The notes: generated by a model from the letters alone, not told the origin. 64,000 nt of DNA from Desulfatibacillum aliphaticivorans DSM 15576 (GCF_000429905.1 NZ_AUCT01000020.1:62001-126000); one strand, 5' to 3'. Counted from the first letter of the stretch, positions 1-9,571 are shown. Numbers and translations: made by a program.

Positions 1-211
1 CTGTTTGGGCCATGGCCTCCAACACCAAGACGCCGGGCATGATGGGTTCGCCGGGGAAATGCCCCTGGAAAAACGGCTCGTTAATGGTAACGTTTTTCAA
101 CCCTTTTACATATTCCCCCGGAACCAGCTCCAGGATTTTATCCACAAGCAGAAAGGGATACCTGTGCGGGATGATTTCCATGATTTGCCGGACGTCAAAG
201 AGCGAGGTCAT
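1..211 (-). CDS. fabZ: 3-hydroxyacyl-ACP dehydratase FabZ (partial, 3' end outside window)
   Basis: FabZ dehydrates 3-hydroxyacyl-ACP in fatty acid elongation and balances fatty acid against lipid A synthesis. The first 70 residues are visible. They start MTSLFDVRQIMEIIPHRYPF and continue into the hot-dog active-site segment GHFPGEPIMPGVLVLEAMAQ, with the catalytic His in GHFPG and the Glu in LEAMAQ. The ATG overlaps the lpxD stop (ATGA), so the two are translationally coupled. The gene runs off the left edge. The lpxD-fabZ order is the usual lipid A arrangement, in which lpxA often follows. Confidence 0.95.
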   Translation of the reverse strand, partial: MTSLFDVRQIMEIIPHRYPFLLVDKILELVPGEYVKGLKNVTINEPFFQGHFPGEPIMPGVLVLEAMAQT

Positions 212-1239
212 GAGATTTTATCCTCTAAGTTTTTGATGCGTTTGGCAAGATTTCTGATTTCCTTGGCCAATTCCGGCAATTGGGGGATGATCCGCTGCAC
301 CCGCAGCCATAGCCTGTGGGGGATGCCGGGACTTCCTGAAATAAACTGTCCGCCTTCCAGGTCCTTGGCGATGCCGGCCTGAGGGCCTATAACGGTATCG
401 TCGCCTATGGTGATGTGGTCGCTGATTCCCGCCTGCCCGGCAATGACCACGTGACGGCCCAACTTGGAGCTGCCTGAAATGCCGGCCTGGGCCACCAGCA
501 GGGCGTTGTCTCCCACCTGGACGTTGTGGCCCACGTGCACCAGGTTGTCGGTTTTGACGCCATTGCCTATATAGGTGGTTCCAAAGGTCGCCCTGTCTAT
601 GGTGTTGTTGGCGCCGATTTCCACGTCATCACCTATACGCACGTTTCCGATCTGGGGGATTTTTTCATATCTTCCCCCGTCAGGCGCAAACCCGTACCCG
701 TCCGCGCCGATTACCGTCCCCGCGTGGATGATCGTCCTGTCGCCCACTTGGCAGTTATTCAGGATGGTCACGTTGGGGTATAGGGTCACGTCGTCGCCGA
801 TTTTCACCCCATCGCCTAACACGACATTGGGCATGAGGATCACATTGGAGCCCACGGCGACGCCGGAGCCGATGACAACCCCGGGGGCGGCGGAAAAGTT
901 GTCGCCGCTGGAAAAATTTTCGCCTACATGAGCGCCGGGATGAACGCCCGGGGCCGGCTTGGGCGGCGGATTGTACAGGGCGATGGCCCTGGCGAAACAC
1001 GCGTAGGGATTTTGCACTCTAAGGAGGTTTCGATCCGCATCCGGAGCGTTGGCCGCAACAATCACGGCGCCCGCCCGGGTTTCGGCCAGCCGCTTGAAAT
1101 ATTTGGCGTTGACCGCGCAGGTGATATGCTCCGGCCCCGCCTCTTCAAAGGGCATGACGCCCGAAATTTCCAGGGCCGGGTCTCCCTGAACGGCGCCTCC
1201 CAAATACTCGGCCAGGTAATCCAGGGTGTAAGTAGTCAT
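208..1239 (-). CDS. lpxD: UDP-3-O-(3-hydroxyacyl)glucosamine N-acyltransferase LpxD
   Basis: LpxD adds the second 3-hydroxyacyl chain to UDP-3-O-acylglucosamine in lipid A synthesis, in the cytoplasm. The 343-residue length is typical. An N-terminal uridine-binding domain (about residues 1-105) precedes a left-handed beta-helix of hexapeptide repeats (about 105-310, e.g. IGSGVAVGSNVILMPNVVLG) and a C-terminal helix. The catalytic His region is visible as NLVHVGHNVQVGDN. It lies 4 bp after skp and overlaps fabZ by 4 bp, within a minus-strand envelope operon. Confidence 0.96.
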   Translation of the reverse strand: MTTYTLDYLAEYLGGAVQGDPALEISGVMPFEEAGPEHITCAVNAKYFKRLAETRAGAVIVAANAPDADRNLLRVQNPYACFARAIALYNPPPKPAPGVHPGAHVGENFSSGDNFSAAPGVVIGSGVAVGSNVILMPNVVLGDGVKIGDDVTLYPNVTILNNCQVGDRTIIHAGTVIGADGYGFAPDGGRYEKIPQIGNVRIGDDVEIGANNTIDRATFGTTYIGNGVKTDNLVHVGHNVQVGDNALLVAQAGISGSSKLGRHVVIAGQAGISDHITIGDDTVIGPQAGIAKDLEGGQFISGSPGIPHRLWLRVQRIIPQLPELAKEIRNLAKRIKNLEDKIS

Positions 1240-1243
1240 GGCT

Positions 1244-1765
1244 TTATTTTTTGTGCCTGGCGTTGATTTCCTTGATAACCTGGTCCGTGATGTTCATGCC
1301 GTCCAGGTTGAACATGACCCCGCCTTCCTGACGTTCTATGATCAGCGTATATTGCTCTTTTTTTGCGATTTCGTCCACCACGTCCAGGATGGCTTTGTGG
1401 AGGCCGGTGGTCAGGGTGTATTCCAATTGCTTGAGTTCATCCAGGTATTTCTTCTGCAGAACCTGGAAGTCGCCCGACTCAATGCGCAACTGGCGCATTT
1501 TCTCTTCTTTGACTTCGTCTTTAAGGAACTTGGCCTGGCTTTCCAATTGCTGCTTCAGGTTGTTGAGAGAGGTTTGGCGCGCTTCCAGATCGGCCGTTTT
1601 CTTCTCGGTTTCAGTCTTTAGTTGACTGGAATAGTCCATACCCATTTGGGAGGTTTCCATAATTTTTTGGACGTCCACGATTCCAATTTTGTTGGCCAAA
1701 GCGCAGGGAATTCCCATTGCAAAGACAAGAAGTAAAGACAAGATTGCTAATTTTGTACGCATCAA
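1244..1765 (-). CDS. skp: Periplasmic chaperone Skp/OmpH
   Basis: Skp binds unfolded outer-membrane proteins in the periplasm and delivers them to the BAM complex. The 173-residue protein has a signal peptide (two candidate starts, MMRTKLAILSLLLVFAMG, cleavage near ALA-NK). A long charged helical region follows (about residues 45-130, coiled-coil tentacles), and then a short strand-rich C-terminus (YTLIIERQEGGVMFNLDGMNITDQVIKEIN). It sits directly downstream of bamA and upstream of lpxD, the conserved bamA-skp-lpxD order. Confidence 0.93.
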   Translation of the reverse strand: MMRTKLAILSLLLVFAMGIPCALANKIGIVDVQKIMETSQMGMDYSSQLKTETEKKTADLEARQTSLNNLKQQLESQAKFLKDEVKEEKMRQLRIESGDFQVLQKKYLDELKQLEYTLTTGLHKAILDVVDEIAKKEQYTLIIERQEGGVMFNLDGMNITDQVIKEINARHKK

Positions 1766-1808
1766 ACAGCCTCCTTAATTATAATTGCGTTGCATCGTTT
1801 TTTTCTAA

Positions 1809-4466
1809 CTAAAAAGCGCCGCCCATGGTGAACTCCCAGCGGCCGTCAGAGTCTTCGTCTCCCTGAGGATCGATGATGTAACCCCTTTCCAGGCGAATGG
1901 GGCCGACCGGAGAGTACCAGCGAATTCCAAAGCCCCAGCTTTCGCGCAGCTTTTGCAGGTTCACGAGTTCTCCGTTATTGTACACATCGCCTGTATCATA
2001 GAACACAAGGCCGATAAGGCCGGCTTCCTTGACCAGGGGGAAGTGATATTCCAGGTTGAACTGGACGAACTTGTTGCCGCCGATTAAAGCGCCGTCGTCG
2101 TCCTCGGGGCTCAGGTCCTCCCAGGTGTACCCGCGCATGGAGTTGATTCCGCCCAGGTAAAAGCGTTCGTAGGTGGGCAGGTAGCCGTGGCTTTTATTTT
2201 CCTCCACAAAGCCCGCTTTGCCGTGGGCGAAAAATACCGTATCCCAAAACAAGGGAAATAACCAGCCGGATTCAGCTACATACTTGGTGAAAGCAAGGTC
2301 GCCTCCCATGGGGCCGCCTGCGTACTGGACGCTGGCCTTATGATAAGAGCCCTTGGTGGCGTTAAAGGATTTGTTTCTCGAGTCGTAGGCAATGGTTCCC
2401 TTGACGCTGGACTCCACGTTTTCGCCTTCCACCTCCCATACAAGATCCGAGGCGTAAATGCTGATGTCGTTAATGTCGGATATGTCGTAAGCATACGACA
2501 CGTACGCCCGGGTGTAATCCCAGATGGGGTAGCCCAGGCTGAGGGTGCCGCCCACCCGGTCGCGGGTGTAGGTGTCATAGTCCCTGGTCCAATTATAGAG
2601 GTCCGCGCCTGCTGTCAAGCGGGAATCGAAAAGCCAGGGCTCGGTGAAGCTCATGGAGAACTTGCTGGAGCTGCCGCCCATCTGGGCCTTGAGGTCCAGG
2701 GACTGGCCGCGGCCGAAAAGGTTTTTCTGGCCGATGGAGACCATGCCGAAGGCGTCGTCCGTGTTGCTGTAGCCGCCGCCGAACATGAAGGCGCCTGTGG
2801 GCTTTTCCTTCACGTTGATTTTAAGGATCATCTTGTTTTCGTCGCTGCCCTTGACCGTGTCCACCTTGACGTCTTCAAAAAAGTCCAGGCGAACCAGGTT
2901 GCGCACGCCGCGCTTCATCAGGCTGCCGTTGTATAAGGCCTGCTCCTGGATGGGCAGTTCCCTGCGGATGACTTTTTCACGGGTTTTCGTGTTGCCCGTA
3001 ATGATGATCTTTTCGTAGTATACTTCCGGACCTTTGGTAATATTAAAGGTGATGTCCACCTCAAGCCTTTCCCTGTCCGGGCGAATGGCGGGGTAGATTT
3101 CAGCGTAGGCGTAGCCCTGGTCCATGTACAGGTCCGAAAGGGTCAGGATGTCCTTCTGCACGGTTTCGCGGCTGAAAACCTCGCCGGTTTCCTTGCCGGT
3201 GAGCAGGGGCTCCAAAATATCGTCCTGGGGCAGAATCAGGGATTCGCCCTCCGGAGTGGACAAGGAGATGCGGCCCACCTTGTATTGGGCGCCTTCCTTG
3301 ATTTTCACCAGGATATGGATCGATTCCCCGTCCACCTGAACTTCCGGCTCCGAGATGCTGGCTTCCACATAGCCGTGGTTATGATAAAACTGGTTCAGCC
3401 TTGCGCTGTCCTGCCTCAGGTCTTCGGCGTTCAGTACGCCGGAGTCCGTGATCCAGGAGAAGAATCCCTTTTCCGAGGTTTTCATGACCTTTTTGAGCTT
3501 TCTGTCGGAAAAAGCCTCGTTGCCTTCAAAAGCGATTTCCTTGATCATGACTTTCTTTCCTTCCTCGATTTTGATTTCCAGGTCGGAAAGATGCTCTTTA
3601 TAAGGGGTTATCTCGTAAGTGACCTTCGCGTTATGATAGTTTTCCTCCTTGTACAGCTCCCTGATTTTATTGATGTTATCCTCAATCCTGCGGATATTGA
3701 GGATCGAACCGCGGGAGATGTCCATGGCGGCCAGGATGTCGTCATCCTCGATTTTTTTGTTGCCGGCCAGCTTGATCATGTGGAGGGTGGGTTTTTCAAG
3801 GACCGTAAAGGTGATGATCACCCCGCCGGCGGTTTCCTGGGATTCCACGCGGATGTCCTCAAAATAGCCCATGGCGAAAATAGCCCGGATGTCGTCGGCC
3901 ATGGCGCCGGGGGAGTACATGTCTCCCTTTTTGGTCTTGATTTTCTCAATGATGGCGTCGCTTTCAATACGGCTGTTGCCCACAACCTTGATGTCCATAA
4001 CGGTTTTGCGGCCCAGGACCTTGGAGGCGACGTCTTTACTCAGCTCGCCCACCTTACCCATGAGGGTCTCCATGCCGTAGCCTTCCACATAGGCTGCTTT
4101 GATGGGCGACTCCACATAGGTGGACAGCACTTTGGCGTCCAGGCTGTAACGATTGCCCACCTTGGAAAAGCTGCCCCAAACCAGGTAATCGGCCGAGGCC
4201 TTCCTACCCAGTTCCCTCAAGGCTTGAATATCCATGCGGGCGGGGTCGGTTTTTTCCGGGACTGCTACGGAGCCCACCGAGGCTATAGCGCCTTCCCGGT
4301 CCAGATTCTTTTCCAGTTCCTTGGGAATCTGAGTGCTCAGATACCCCAGGTTCTCCATGGTATGGATGGAAAAGGGGAGGATTTCCACTTTTGGTGCGGA
4401 GTCCGCCCACACCATAGGGGTTGCCAGAATGCAGAGAAACAGGGCGGCTAACAGGGGTTTTTTCAT
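1809..4466 (-). CDS. bamA: Outer membrane assembly factor BamA with extra N-terminal domain
   Basis: BamA is the beta-barrel insertase of the BAM complex. I place the start at the ATG (MKKPLLAALFLC) with SD AGAGGTG just upstream; a GTG two codons earlier is possible. A signal peptide is followed by an extra domain (about residues 25-150, beginning KVEILPFSIHTMENLG). Five POTRA repeats follow (about 155-555, recognisable by IKVVGNSRI, IKLAGNKKI, EIAFEGNEAF, the KVGRISL region and IIITGNTKT). A 16-strand barrel (about 560-885) ends in Phe. The L6 loop motif appears as SMRGY, near the family (V/I)RGF. Canonical BamA is about 800 residues; the excess is the extra domain, which resembles the LPF-starting fold of CsgG/TolB-N proteins. 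Confidence 0.95.
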   Translation of the reverse strand: MKKPLLAALFLCILATPMVWADSAPKVEILPFSIHTMENLGYLSTQIPKELEKNLDREGAIASVGSVAVPEKTDPARMDIQALRELGRKASADYLVWGSFSKVGNRYSLDAKVLSTYVESPIKAAYVEGYGMETLMGKVGELSKDVASKVLGRKTVMDIKVVGNSRIESDAIIEKIKTKKGDMYSPGAMADDIRAIFAMGYFEDIRVESQETAGGVIITFTVLEKPTLHMIKLAGNKKIEDDDILAAMDISRGSILNIRRIEDNINKIRELYKEENYHNAKVTYEITPYKEHLSDLEIKIEEGKKVMIKEIAFEGNEAFSDRKLKKVMKTSEKGFFSWITDSGVLNAEDLRQDSARLNQFYHNHGYVEASISEPEVQVDGESIHILVKIKEGAQYKVGRISLSTPEGESLILPQDDILEPLLTGKETGEVFSRETVQKDILTLSDLYMDQGYAYAEIYPAIRPDRERLEVDITFNITKGPEVYYEKIIITGNTKTREKVIRRELPIQEQALYNGSLMKRGVRNLVRLDFFEDVKVDTVKGSDENKMILKINVKEKPTGAFMFGGGYSNTDDAFGMVSIGQKNLFGRGQSLDLKAQMGGSSSKFSMSFTEPWLFDSRLTAGADLYNWTRDYDTYTRDRVGGTLSLGYPIWDYTRAYVSYAYDISDINDISIYASDLVWEVEGENVESSVKGTIAYDSRNKSFNATKGSYHKASVQYAGGPMGGDLAFTKYVAESGWLFPLFWDTVFFAHGKAGFVEENKSHGYLPTYERFYLGGINSMRGYTWEDLSPEDDDGALIGGNKFVQFNLEYHFPLVKEAGLIGLVFYDTGDVYNNGELVNLQKLRESWGFGIRWYSPVGPIRLERGYIIDPQGDEDSDGRWEFTMGGAF

Positions 4467-4474
4467 AATCACCT

Positions 4475-5161
4475 CTACTGCTCTAGTATCAGCTTGCCTT
4501 CGCTAACGGTCACTTGGCGTTGCATCATTTCAGCCAGTTGCATATTATGGGTGACCACTACCATGGTCATCTTTTTCTCTTGGTTCAATTCGCACAGCAA
4601 TTCGTGGATCAGGGCGCCGGTCTTGACGTCCAGGTTTCCCGTGGGTTCGTCCGCCAGCAACAGAGGCGGATCCATGATCAGGGCTCTGGCCACGGCCACC
4701 CTTTGCTGCTCGCCGCCGGAAAGCTCTCCGATGCGGTGGTTCAGACGATGGCTCATTCCGACCCGCTCCAGCATGGCTTCGGCTTTCTCTTTCGCCTGTT
4801 TGGCGTTCAATCCGCTGATTCTCGCCGGCATGGCTGCGTTTTCCAAAGCGGTGAATCCGGGCAGCAAATGATGGAACTGAAAGACAAAGCCCACATTCCT
4901 GTTGCGAAACCGGGAAAGCTGCGCGTCCTGCATGGCAAAGACGTCCTGGCCGTTAATATGGAGTTCGCCCGAATCCGGCTTGTCCAGGGCGCCCAGGATG
5001 TGGAGCAGGGTGGACTTGCCAATGCCGGAAGCCCCCACCACAGCCACGCTTTGGCCCGCCGGCGCCGTAAAATCCAGGCCGGACAGGATGGTCAGCGTAT
5101 GATCGTCCGCGGCGAAACGCCGGACCAGACCCTTGGCTTCTATGCACGGAACCTCAACCAT
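4475..5161 (-). CDS. lolD: Lipoprotein-releasing ABC transporter ATP-binding protein LolD
   Basis: LolD powers extraction of outer-membrane lipoproteins from the inner membrane by LolC/E. The sequence has Walker A (GASGIGKST), a Q-loop, the signature LSGGEQQRVAVARAL and Walker B (LLLADEPTGNLD). The length is about 228 residues from the ATG at 5161 (MVEVPCIEAKG), which has GGAG about 9 bases upstream and overlaps the lolC end by 8 bp. Neighbouring lolC supports Lol function rather than a generic MacB-type exporter. Confidence 0.93.
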   Translation of the reverse strand: MVEVPCIEAKGLVRRFAADDHTLTILSGLDFTAPAGQSVAVVGASGIGKSTLLHILGALDKPDSGELHINGQDVFAMQDAQLSRFRNRNVGFVFQFHHLLPGFTALENAAMPARISGLNAKQAKEKAEAMLERVGMSHRLNHRIGELSGGEQQRVAVARALIMDPPLLLADEPTGNLDVKTGALIHELLCELNQEKKMTMVVVTHNMQLAEMMQRQVTVSEGKLILEQ

Positions 5162-6401
5162 ACCGGATGATCTCCACAGGATCAAGGCGGGAAGCCCGCC
5201 ATGCAGGATAAAGGGTGGCCAAGAGGCAAATCAGCAAGGCCGCCCCGGAGATCACCAGCACGTCGAACATTTCCATTTTGACCGGCAAGCGGTCGAACAA
5301 ATACACAGACCCGTCCAATTTAATGAACTGGTACTTTTCCAGGATTGTGCATAGCAGCGTCCCAATGCTTATGCCAAGGGCCGTGCCAACGATTCCAATG
5401 AACATTCCGTTTAGCACAAAAATCTTTAAAATGCTGCGTTTCGTAGCGCCCATGGCTTTCAGGATGGCTATGTCCTTGCGCTTTTCCGTCACCATCATGA
5501 TCAGGGTGGTGGAAATATTGAAGGCCGCCACCAGCACGATCAAAATCAGAATCACGAACATGGCCCTTTTTTCCATCTTAAGGGCTTCGAACAGGTTTTT
5601 ATTCATGCGCATCCAGTCCGTGGCCCAGAACATGGGCCCCAGGGCGCCGGTGATTTCCGAAGCAATCCTGTCGGCCTTGTATATGTCCTTCACCCGGACT
5701 TCCATGCCGGAGACGGTATCGCCCATGCGTAAAAACTTCTGGGCCTGCTTCATGTCCATCCAGGCCAGGGTCGAGTCGTACTCGTACATGCCGCCTGAAA
5801 ACACGCCCACCACTTCCAGCCTCTGCATGGTGGGCATCATGCCCACGGGAGACAAGGTCCCGGACGGGGAAATGATGCTAATTACGTCCCCGGGGATGAC
5901 GTTCAGGTTGTTGGCCATTTCCTTGCCCAGAATAATCCCCGGGCGTCCCTCCGGGTTGGAGGCCTCATCCGGGACCAGACGGTCCCAGGCCCCCGGCGGC
6001 TCCACTTTATCTTTAAGGTCAAATATCTCGTTGCTCAATGCGGGGTTGACGCCCCGCAGCAAAGCGCCGGACGCGCCGCGCCGGCTGCGGATCATGGCCT
6101 GGCTCTGGATGAACGGCGCCGCTCCCAAGACACCGGGAACCTGCAAAATTTCCTTCCTGGCTTCCATATATTCGCCCATGCCCTGGGCCATGCCGCCCGG
6201 CATGACGATGACATGGGGCGTGGAGCCCAGAATGCGCTCCTTGATATGGGCTTCGGCGCCGGTCATGACGGCGATGACGACGATAAGGGCCGTCACCCCC
6301 AGGCCCACCCCGCACAAAGACAGGACCGTGATTAAGGACGCAAAGGCTTCCCTGCGTTTGGCCCTCAGGTAGCGGCCGCCGATAAATAGCTCAAAGGCCA
6401 T
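5154..6401 (-). CDS. lolC: Lipoprotein-releasing system transmembrane protein LolC/LolE
   Basis: This is the inner-membrane permease of the LolCDE complex, which releases lipoproteins to LolA. The 415 residues begin with the family N-terminus (FELFIGGRYLRAKRREAFASLITVLS). One TM helix is followed by a periplasmic domain (about 50-265) and three C-terminal TM helices (about 275-300, 320-350, 375-400) of the FtsX/MacB_PCD type, including MVTEKRKDIAILKAMGA. Only one LolC/E gene is present, so a homodimeric permease is likely. It overlaps lolD. Confidence 0.93.
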   Translation of the reverse strand: MAFELFIGGRYLRAKRREAFASLITVLSLCGVGLGVTALIVVIAVMTGAEAHIKERILGSTPHVIVMPGGMAQGMGEYMEARKEILQVPGVLGAAPFIQSQAMIRSRRGASGALLRGVNPALSNEIFDLKDKVEPPGAWDRLVPDEASNPEGRPGIILGKEMANNLNVIPGDVISIISPSGTLSPVGMMPTMQRLEVVGVFSGGMYEYDSTLAWMDMKQAQKFLRMGDTVSGMEVRVKDIYKADRIASEITGALGPMFWATDWMRMNKNLFEALKMEKRAMFVILILIVLVAAFNISTTLIMMVTEKRKDIAILKAMGATKRSILKIFVLNGMFIGIVGTALGISIGTLLCTILEKYQFIKLDGSVYLFDRLPVKMEMFDVLVISGAALLICLLATLYPAWRASRLDPVEIIRYG

Positions 6402-6413
6402 AATCTAAAGGAA

Positions 6414-7928
6414 TCATCCTTCCTTTTTATTCGGCGCCTCGTCCCCGGTCTTCAGGGAAGCGGCATGGCGCATGTGCGGGAAGAGAATCACCTCCCTGAT
6501 GGACGCGGCGTCAGTCAGCAGCATGGCAAGGCGGTCAATGCCCACGCCCTGGCCCGCGGTGGGAGGCATGCCGTATTCCAGAGCCTCCACATAGTCTTCG
6601 TCCATCCAATGGGCTTCTTCATCCCCGGCTTCCTTATCCGCCACCTGCTGCAAAAAGCGGCCCCTCTGGTCGTTGGGATCGTTCAATTCGGAAAAGCCGT
6701 TGGCGATTTCCTTGCCTGCTATGAACAGTTCAAAGCGCTCGGTAAGATCCGGCTCTTTCTGGCTTCTGCGTGAAAGCGGCGACACTTCCACAGGATAGCT
6801 GTGGATGAAGGTGGGCTGGACCAACTCCGGCTCCACCAAGGCGTCAAAGAGCTTGGTCATGATTTTTCCCGTGCGCGCTTTTTTATCAATGGGCACGTTT
6901 TTGGATTCCGCAAAGGCGATGAGCTTGTCCCGGTCTTCCAGGACTTCCTTGTCCGCTCCGCCGATGGTTTGCAGGGCGTTGAACATGGAGATGCGCTTCC
7001 AGGGGCCTTCAAAGCTGATTTCCTGGCCCTGGTACATAAAGGTCGTGGAGCCGAGAACCTCTTTGGCCACGTGCTGGAACATCTCTTCGGTCAGCTCCAT
7101 AAGGTCGTGGTATGTGGCGTAAGCCCAGTAAAACTCCAGCATGGTGAACTCGGGGTTGTGCCGCGTGGACACCCCTTCGTTACGAAAGTTGCGGTTGATT
7201 TCATACACCCGTTCCAGGCCGCCGACCACCAGGCGCTTCAGGTAAAGCTCCGGGGCGATTCGCAGATACAGGGCCATGTCCAGGGCGTTGTGGTGGGTCA
7301 CAAAGGGGCACGCCTCGGCGCCGCCGGGAATGGGCTGCATCATGGGGGTTTCCACTTCCAGGAAATCCCGTTGATCAAAGAATCTGCGCATGGCCCGGAC
7401 GATTTTGCTGCGGCGTATGAACGTCTCCCGGGTTTCCTCGTTCATGATCAGGTCCAGGTAGCGCTGACGATAGCGCTTTTCCGGATCTTTCAGCTTGTTG
7501 TATTTTTCCGGCAAAGGCCTGAGGGACTTGCAAAGGAGCGTCAGCTCCCGAGCCGCCAGGGTCCATTCGCCGGTCTTGGTCTTGAAGATGGTTCCCTTTA
7601 GGCCCACAAAGTCGCCCACATGCAGGGCTTTGAAAACTTTAAAAGCCTGCTCGTCAACCTGGTCCTTGCGGATGTAAGCCTGCATCTGGCCGGTCCTGTC
7701 CTTGAACCGCACAAAGGCCGACTTTCCAAACTTATTGATGGCCATGAGCCTGCCTGCAACGCCGAACACAGGGCCTTCGTCCGTCAGGCTGTCGGGGGCT
7801 TCTTCGGTTACGGCCAATATTTCCGATATGGTGTTTTCCACGACATATCCGCTGGGATACGGCTCTATGCCTTCTTCGCGAAGGGCTTCCATTTTCTCCC
7901 GGCGTATGTCCAGTTCCGTTTTTTTCAC
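6414..7928 (-). CDS. lysS: Lysyl-tRNA synthetase (class II)
   Basis: LysS charges tRNA-Lys. The 504-residue protein has an N-terminal OB-fold anticodon-binding domain (about residues 55-150, with VAGRLMAINKFGKSAFVRFKD). The class II core contains motif 1 (RRFFDQRDFLEVETPMMQ), motif 2 (FRNEGVSTRHNPEFTMLE) and motif 3 (GVGIDRLAMLLTDA). It is the first gene of the lysS-lolC-lolD-bamA-skp-lpxD-fabZ run, with only 12 bp to lolC, and a good sigma70-type promoter lies upstream. Confidence 0.97.
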   Translation of the reverse strand: MKKTELDIRREKMEALREEGIEPYPSGYVVENTISEILAVTEEAPDSLTDEGPVFGVAGRLMAINKFGKSAFVRFKDRTGQMQAYIRKDQVDEQAFKVFKALHVGDFVGLKGTIFKTKTGEWTLAARELTLLCKSLRPLPEKYNKLKDPEKRYRQRYLDLIMNEETRETFIRRSKIVRAMRRFFDQRDFLEVETPMMQPIPGGAEACPFVTHHNALDMALYLRIAPELYLKRLVVGGLERVYEINRNFRNEGVSTRHNPEFTMLEFYWAYATYHDLMELTEEMFQHVAKEVLGSTTFMYQGQEISFEGPWKRISMFNALQTIGGADKEVLEDRDKLIAFAESKNVPIDKKARTGKIMTKLFDALVEPELVQPTFIHSYPVEVSPLSRRSQKEPDLTERFELFIAGKEIANGFSELNDPNDQRGRFLQQVADKEAGDEEAHWMDEDYVEALEYGMPPTAGQGVGIDRLAMLLTDAASIREVILFPHMRHAASLKTGDEAPNKKEG

Positions 7929-8055
7929 TTGTTTTTGTTCCTTGTCATTCCGGCGGCGCGTCCCGCCTTTTCATCCGGGCTGCATCCTTATTAATCATCT
8001 TGGATTGCAGCATAGTCTATCGTCCATAAGCACGCTGGCTTCTTTAAACCGATAC

Positions 8056-8084
8056 TGTTAAAACATAGGCTTTGCCAGTGTCAA
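8056..8084 (-). promoter_or_regulatory. Predicted sigma70 promoter of the lysS-envelope operon
   Basis: On the minus strand, TTGACA (8084-8079) and TTAACA (8061-8056) are 17 bases apart. The predicted start lies about 120 bases before the lysS ATG, with no better candidate nearby. This is inferred from consensus match only. Confidence 0.6.
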
Positions 8085-8208
8085 CCCGGATTATTGAGGC
8101 GTGCGCTGCATGAATTGCATAATTGCTTAAAAAACAAAGATTTGCAACAAAGAATCCTATCTTGAAAAAAGATTTCGCCATGCCCATGGGTTTTGAAGGG
8201 TTTGGGGA

Positions 8209-9549
8209 TCAATCCGGGGCCGAGACAGGGGGGGCGGCCCGGCGGGCCATGACGGAAAAGGTGCTGCCTTTTTCTGGCACGCTATCCACGTCCAATAGAA
8301 AACCATAGGCCTCCAGAATCCGGTATACAACGCACAAGCCCAAACCGCTGCCCTGGGATTTGGTGGTGAAAAAGGGCTCGAAAAGCGATTTTATGGTATT
8401 TTCATCAATGCCCGAGCCGTCGTCTTTAACCCGAATTGCTATGGTCTCATTATCGACGGCCTCGGTGATAATGGTCACATGGCCTTCGCTTTCAATGGCC
8501 TGGGCCGAATTTAAAAGGAAGTTCCAGATCACCTGCCTTAAATGGGAGGCGTCCATGGCGATCCAGTGGGATGGGTCCAGTTGGACGTGGATGGTCAGCC
8601 TGTCCGCGGCCATGCGGTCCCGGCGAAAAAGCTCCACAATTTCGTTCAAATGATTGGCCAGGCAGATGGGGGTTGGGTTTTTAGCCACGGGCCTGGCGAA
8701 TTGCAGGAACTCGTTGACCAAGTCCCCCAGGCGGTCGGCCTCTCTCAAGATGATGCGCATGAGCTTGTCGTTGGCCGGCTCCAGGACCAGGTCGTCGTGG
8801 AGCAATCGCACCGACCCCACAAGGGCGGCAAGGGGGTTTTTGATTTCGTGGGTCAGGCGGGCCGCCATTTCGCCGACAGCGGCCATTTTTTCCACCCGCT
8901 GCATATGCTGGCGGACGGAGCGCAGTTCCTGCCGGGTTTTGTATTCCTGTTCGGAGAGCAGGCTGCTGAGGCCGGCCACCAAAAAGCAGGCTACGGTGGT
9001 CATCATGATTTTGAAGACGATCTGATTCCAGGGGACCTCGCCCGTGGAGATGCCTGCGCCTTTGTCAAAGGCTTCCAAAAGCCCGAAATACTCCAAATCG
9101 ATCAACAGGCCGTATTGGATGCTGCACAGGGCCGCAATGATAACGGTTCCGTTTCGCTGGAGAAAGAGGCTGGAGTATATGATAATTACCAGATACAAAA
9201 AGGAGAAAACGCTGGAATAGCCGCCGGTTACGTAAATAACGAGGGTTACCAGCACGGTGTCCAGCGCCAATTGCACGTAGGAGAAGACCTGGAGGGGGAT
9301 GGTGGAAAACAGCAGGGCGTAAAAAAAGGTCAGAAGATAGGTGCCTGCTATGATGCCATACAAAACCAGCAGGGGCGGGGTGGCGTCCAGGGGCGGGTCC
9401 TGCCACTGGGCCACGATGGTCGCTCCCAAAAGAAGGGTGGTGAAAACCACCCTTAGGAGCATGAGCCATTGGAGCCGAGGCCTTAACTCGTGTTCGGAGG
9501 CAGGCCCCGGCCCTCTTCTTTCCTGAAATGTTACCCGTGCGGTTGACAA
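8209..9549 (-). CDS. PilS-like membrane sensor histidine kinase
   Basis: A 446-residue sensor kinase. Its N-terminal half (about residues 25-195) holds roughly six TM segments, starting RLQWLMLLRVVFTTLLLG, which is the PilS-type membrane sensor pattern. The transmitter has the H-box HEIKNPLAALVGSV, an N-box (QVIWNFLLNSAQAI), a G1 box (DDGSGI) and FEPFFTTKSQGSGLGL. It lies 22 bp downstream of pilC, consistent with control of type IV pili. In PilS, the partner PilR activates sigma54 promoters, but no response regulator gene follows here, so its partner must be elsewhere. Confidence 0.85.
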   Translation of the reverse strand: MSTARVTFQERRGPGPASEHELRPRLQWLMLLRVVFTTLLLGATIVAQWQDPPLDATPPLLVLYGIIAGTYLLTFFYALLFSTIPLQVFSYVQLALDTVLVTLVIYVTGGYSSVFSFLYLVIIIYSSLFLQRNGTVIIAALCSIQYGLLIDLEYFGLLEAFDKGAGISTGEVPWNQIVFKIMMTTVACFLVAGLSSLLSEQEYKTRQELRSVRQHMQRVEKMAAVGEMAARLTHEIKNPLAALVGSVRLLHDDLVLEPANDKLMRIILREADRLGDLVNEFLQFARPVAKNPTPICLANHLNEIVELFRRDRMAADRLTIHVQLDPSHWIAMDASHLRQVIWNFLLNSAQAIESEGHVTIITEAVDNETIAIRVKDDGSGIDENTIKSLFEPFFTTKSQGSGLGLCVVYRILEAYGFLLDVDSVPEKGSTFSVMARRAAPPVSAPD

Positions 9550-9571
9550 TTGTCCGTCTCTCCGGAGGCGT

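Noticed and set aside
3285..4451. A 388-codon open frame antisense to bamA
   Set aside because: It has repetitive hydrophobic/His-rich composition and no motifs, and is fully explained as the complement of bamA.
8209..9549. A complete PilS/PilR two-component system
   Set aside because: The kinase is followed by the lysS promoter region and no response regulator gene is present on either side.
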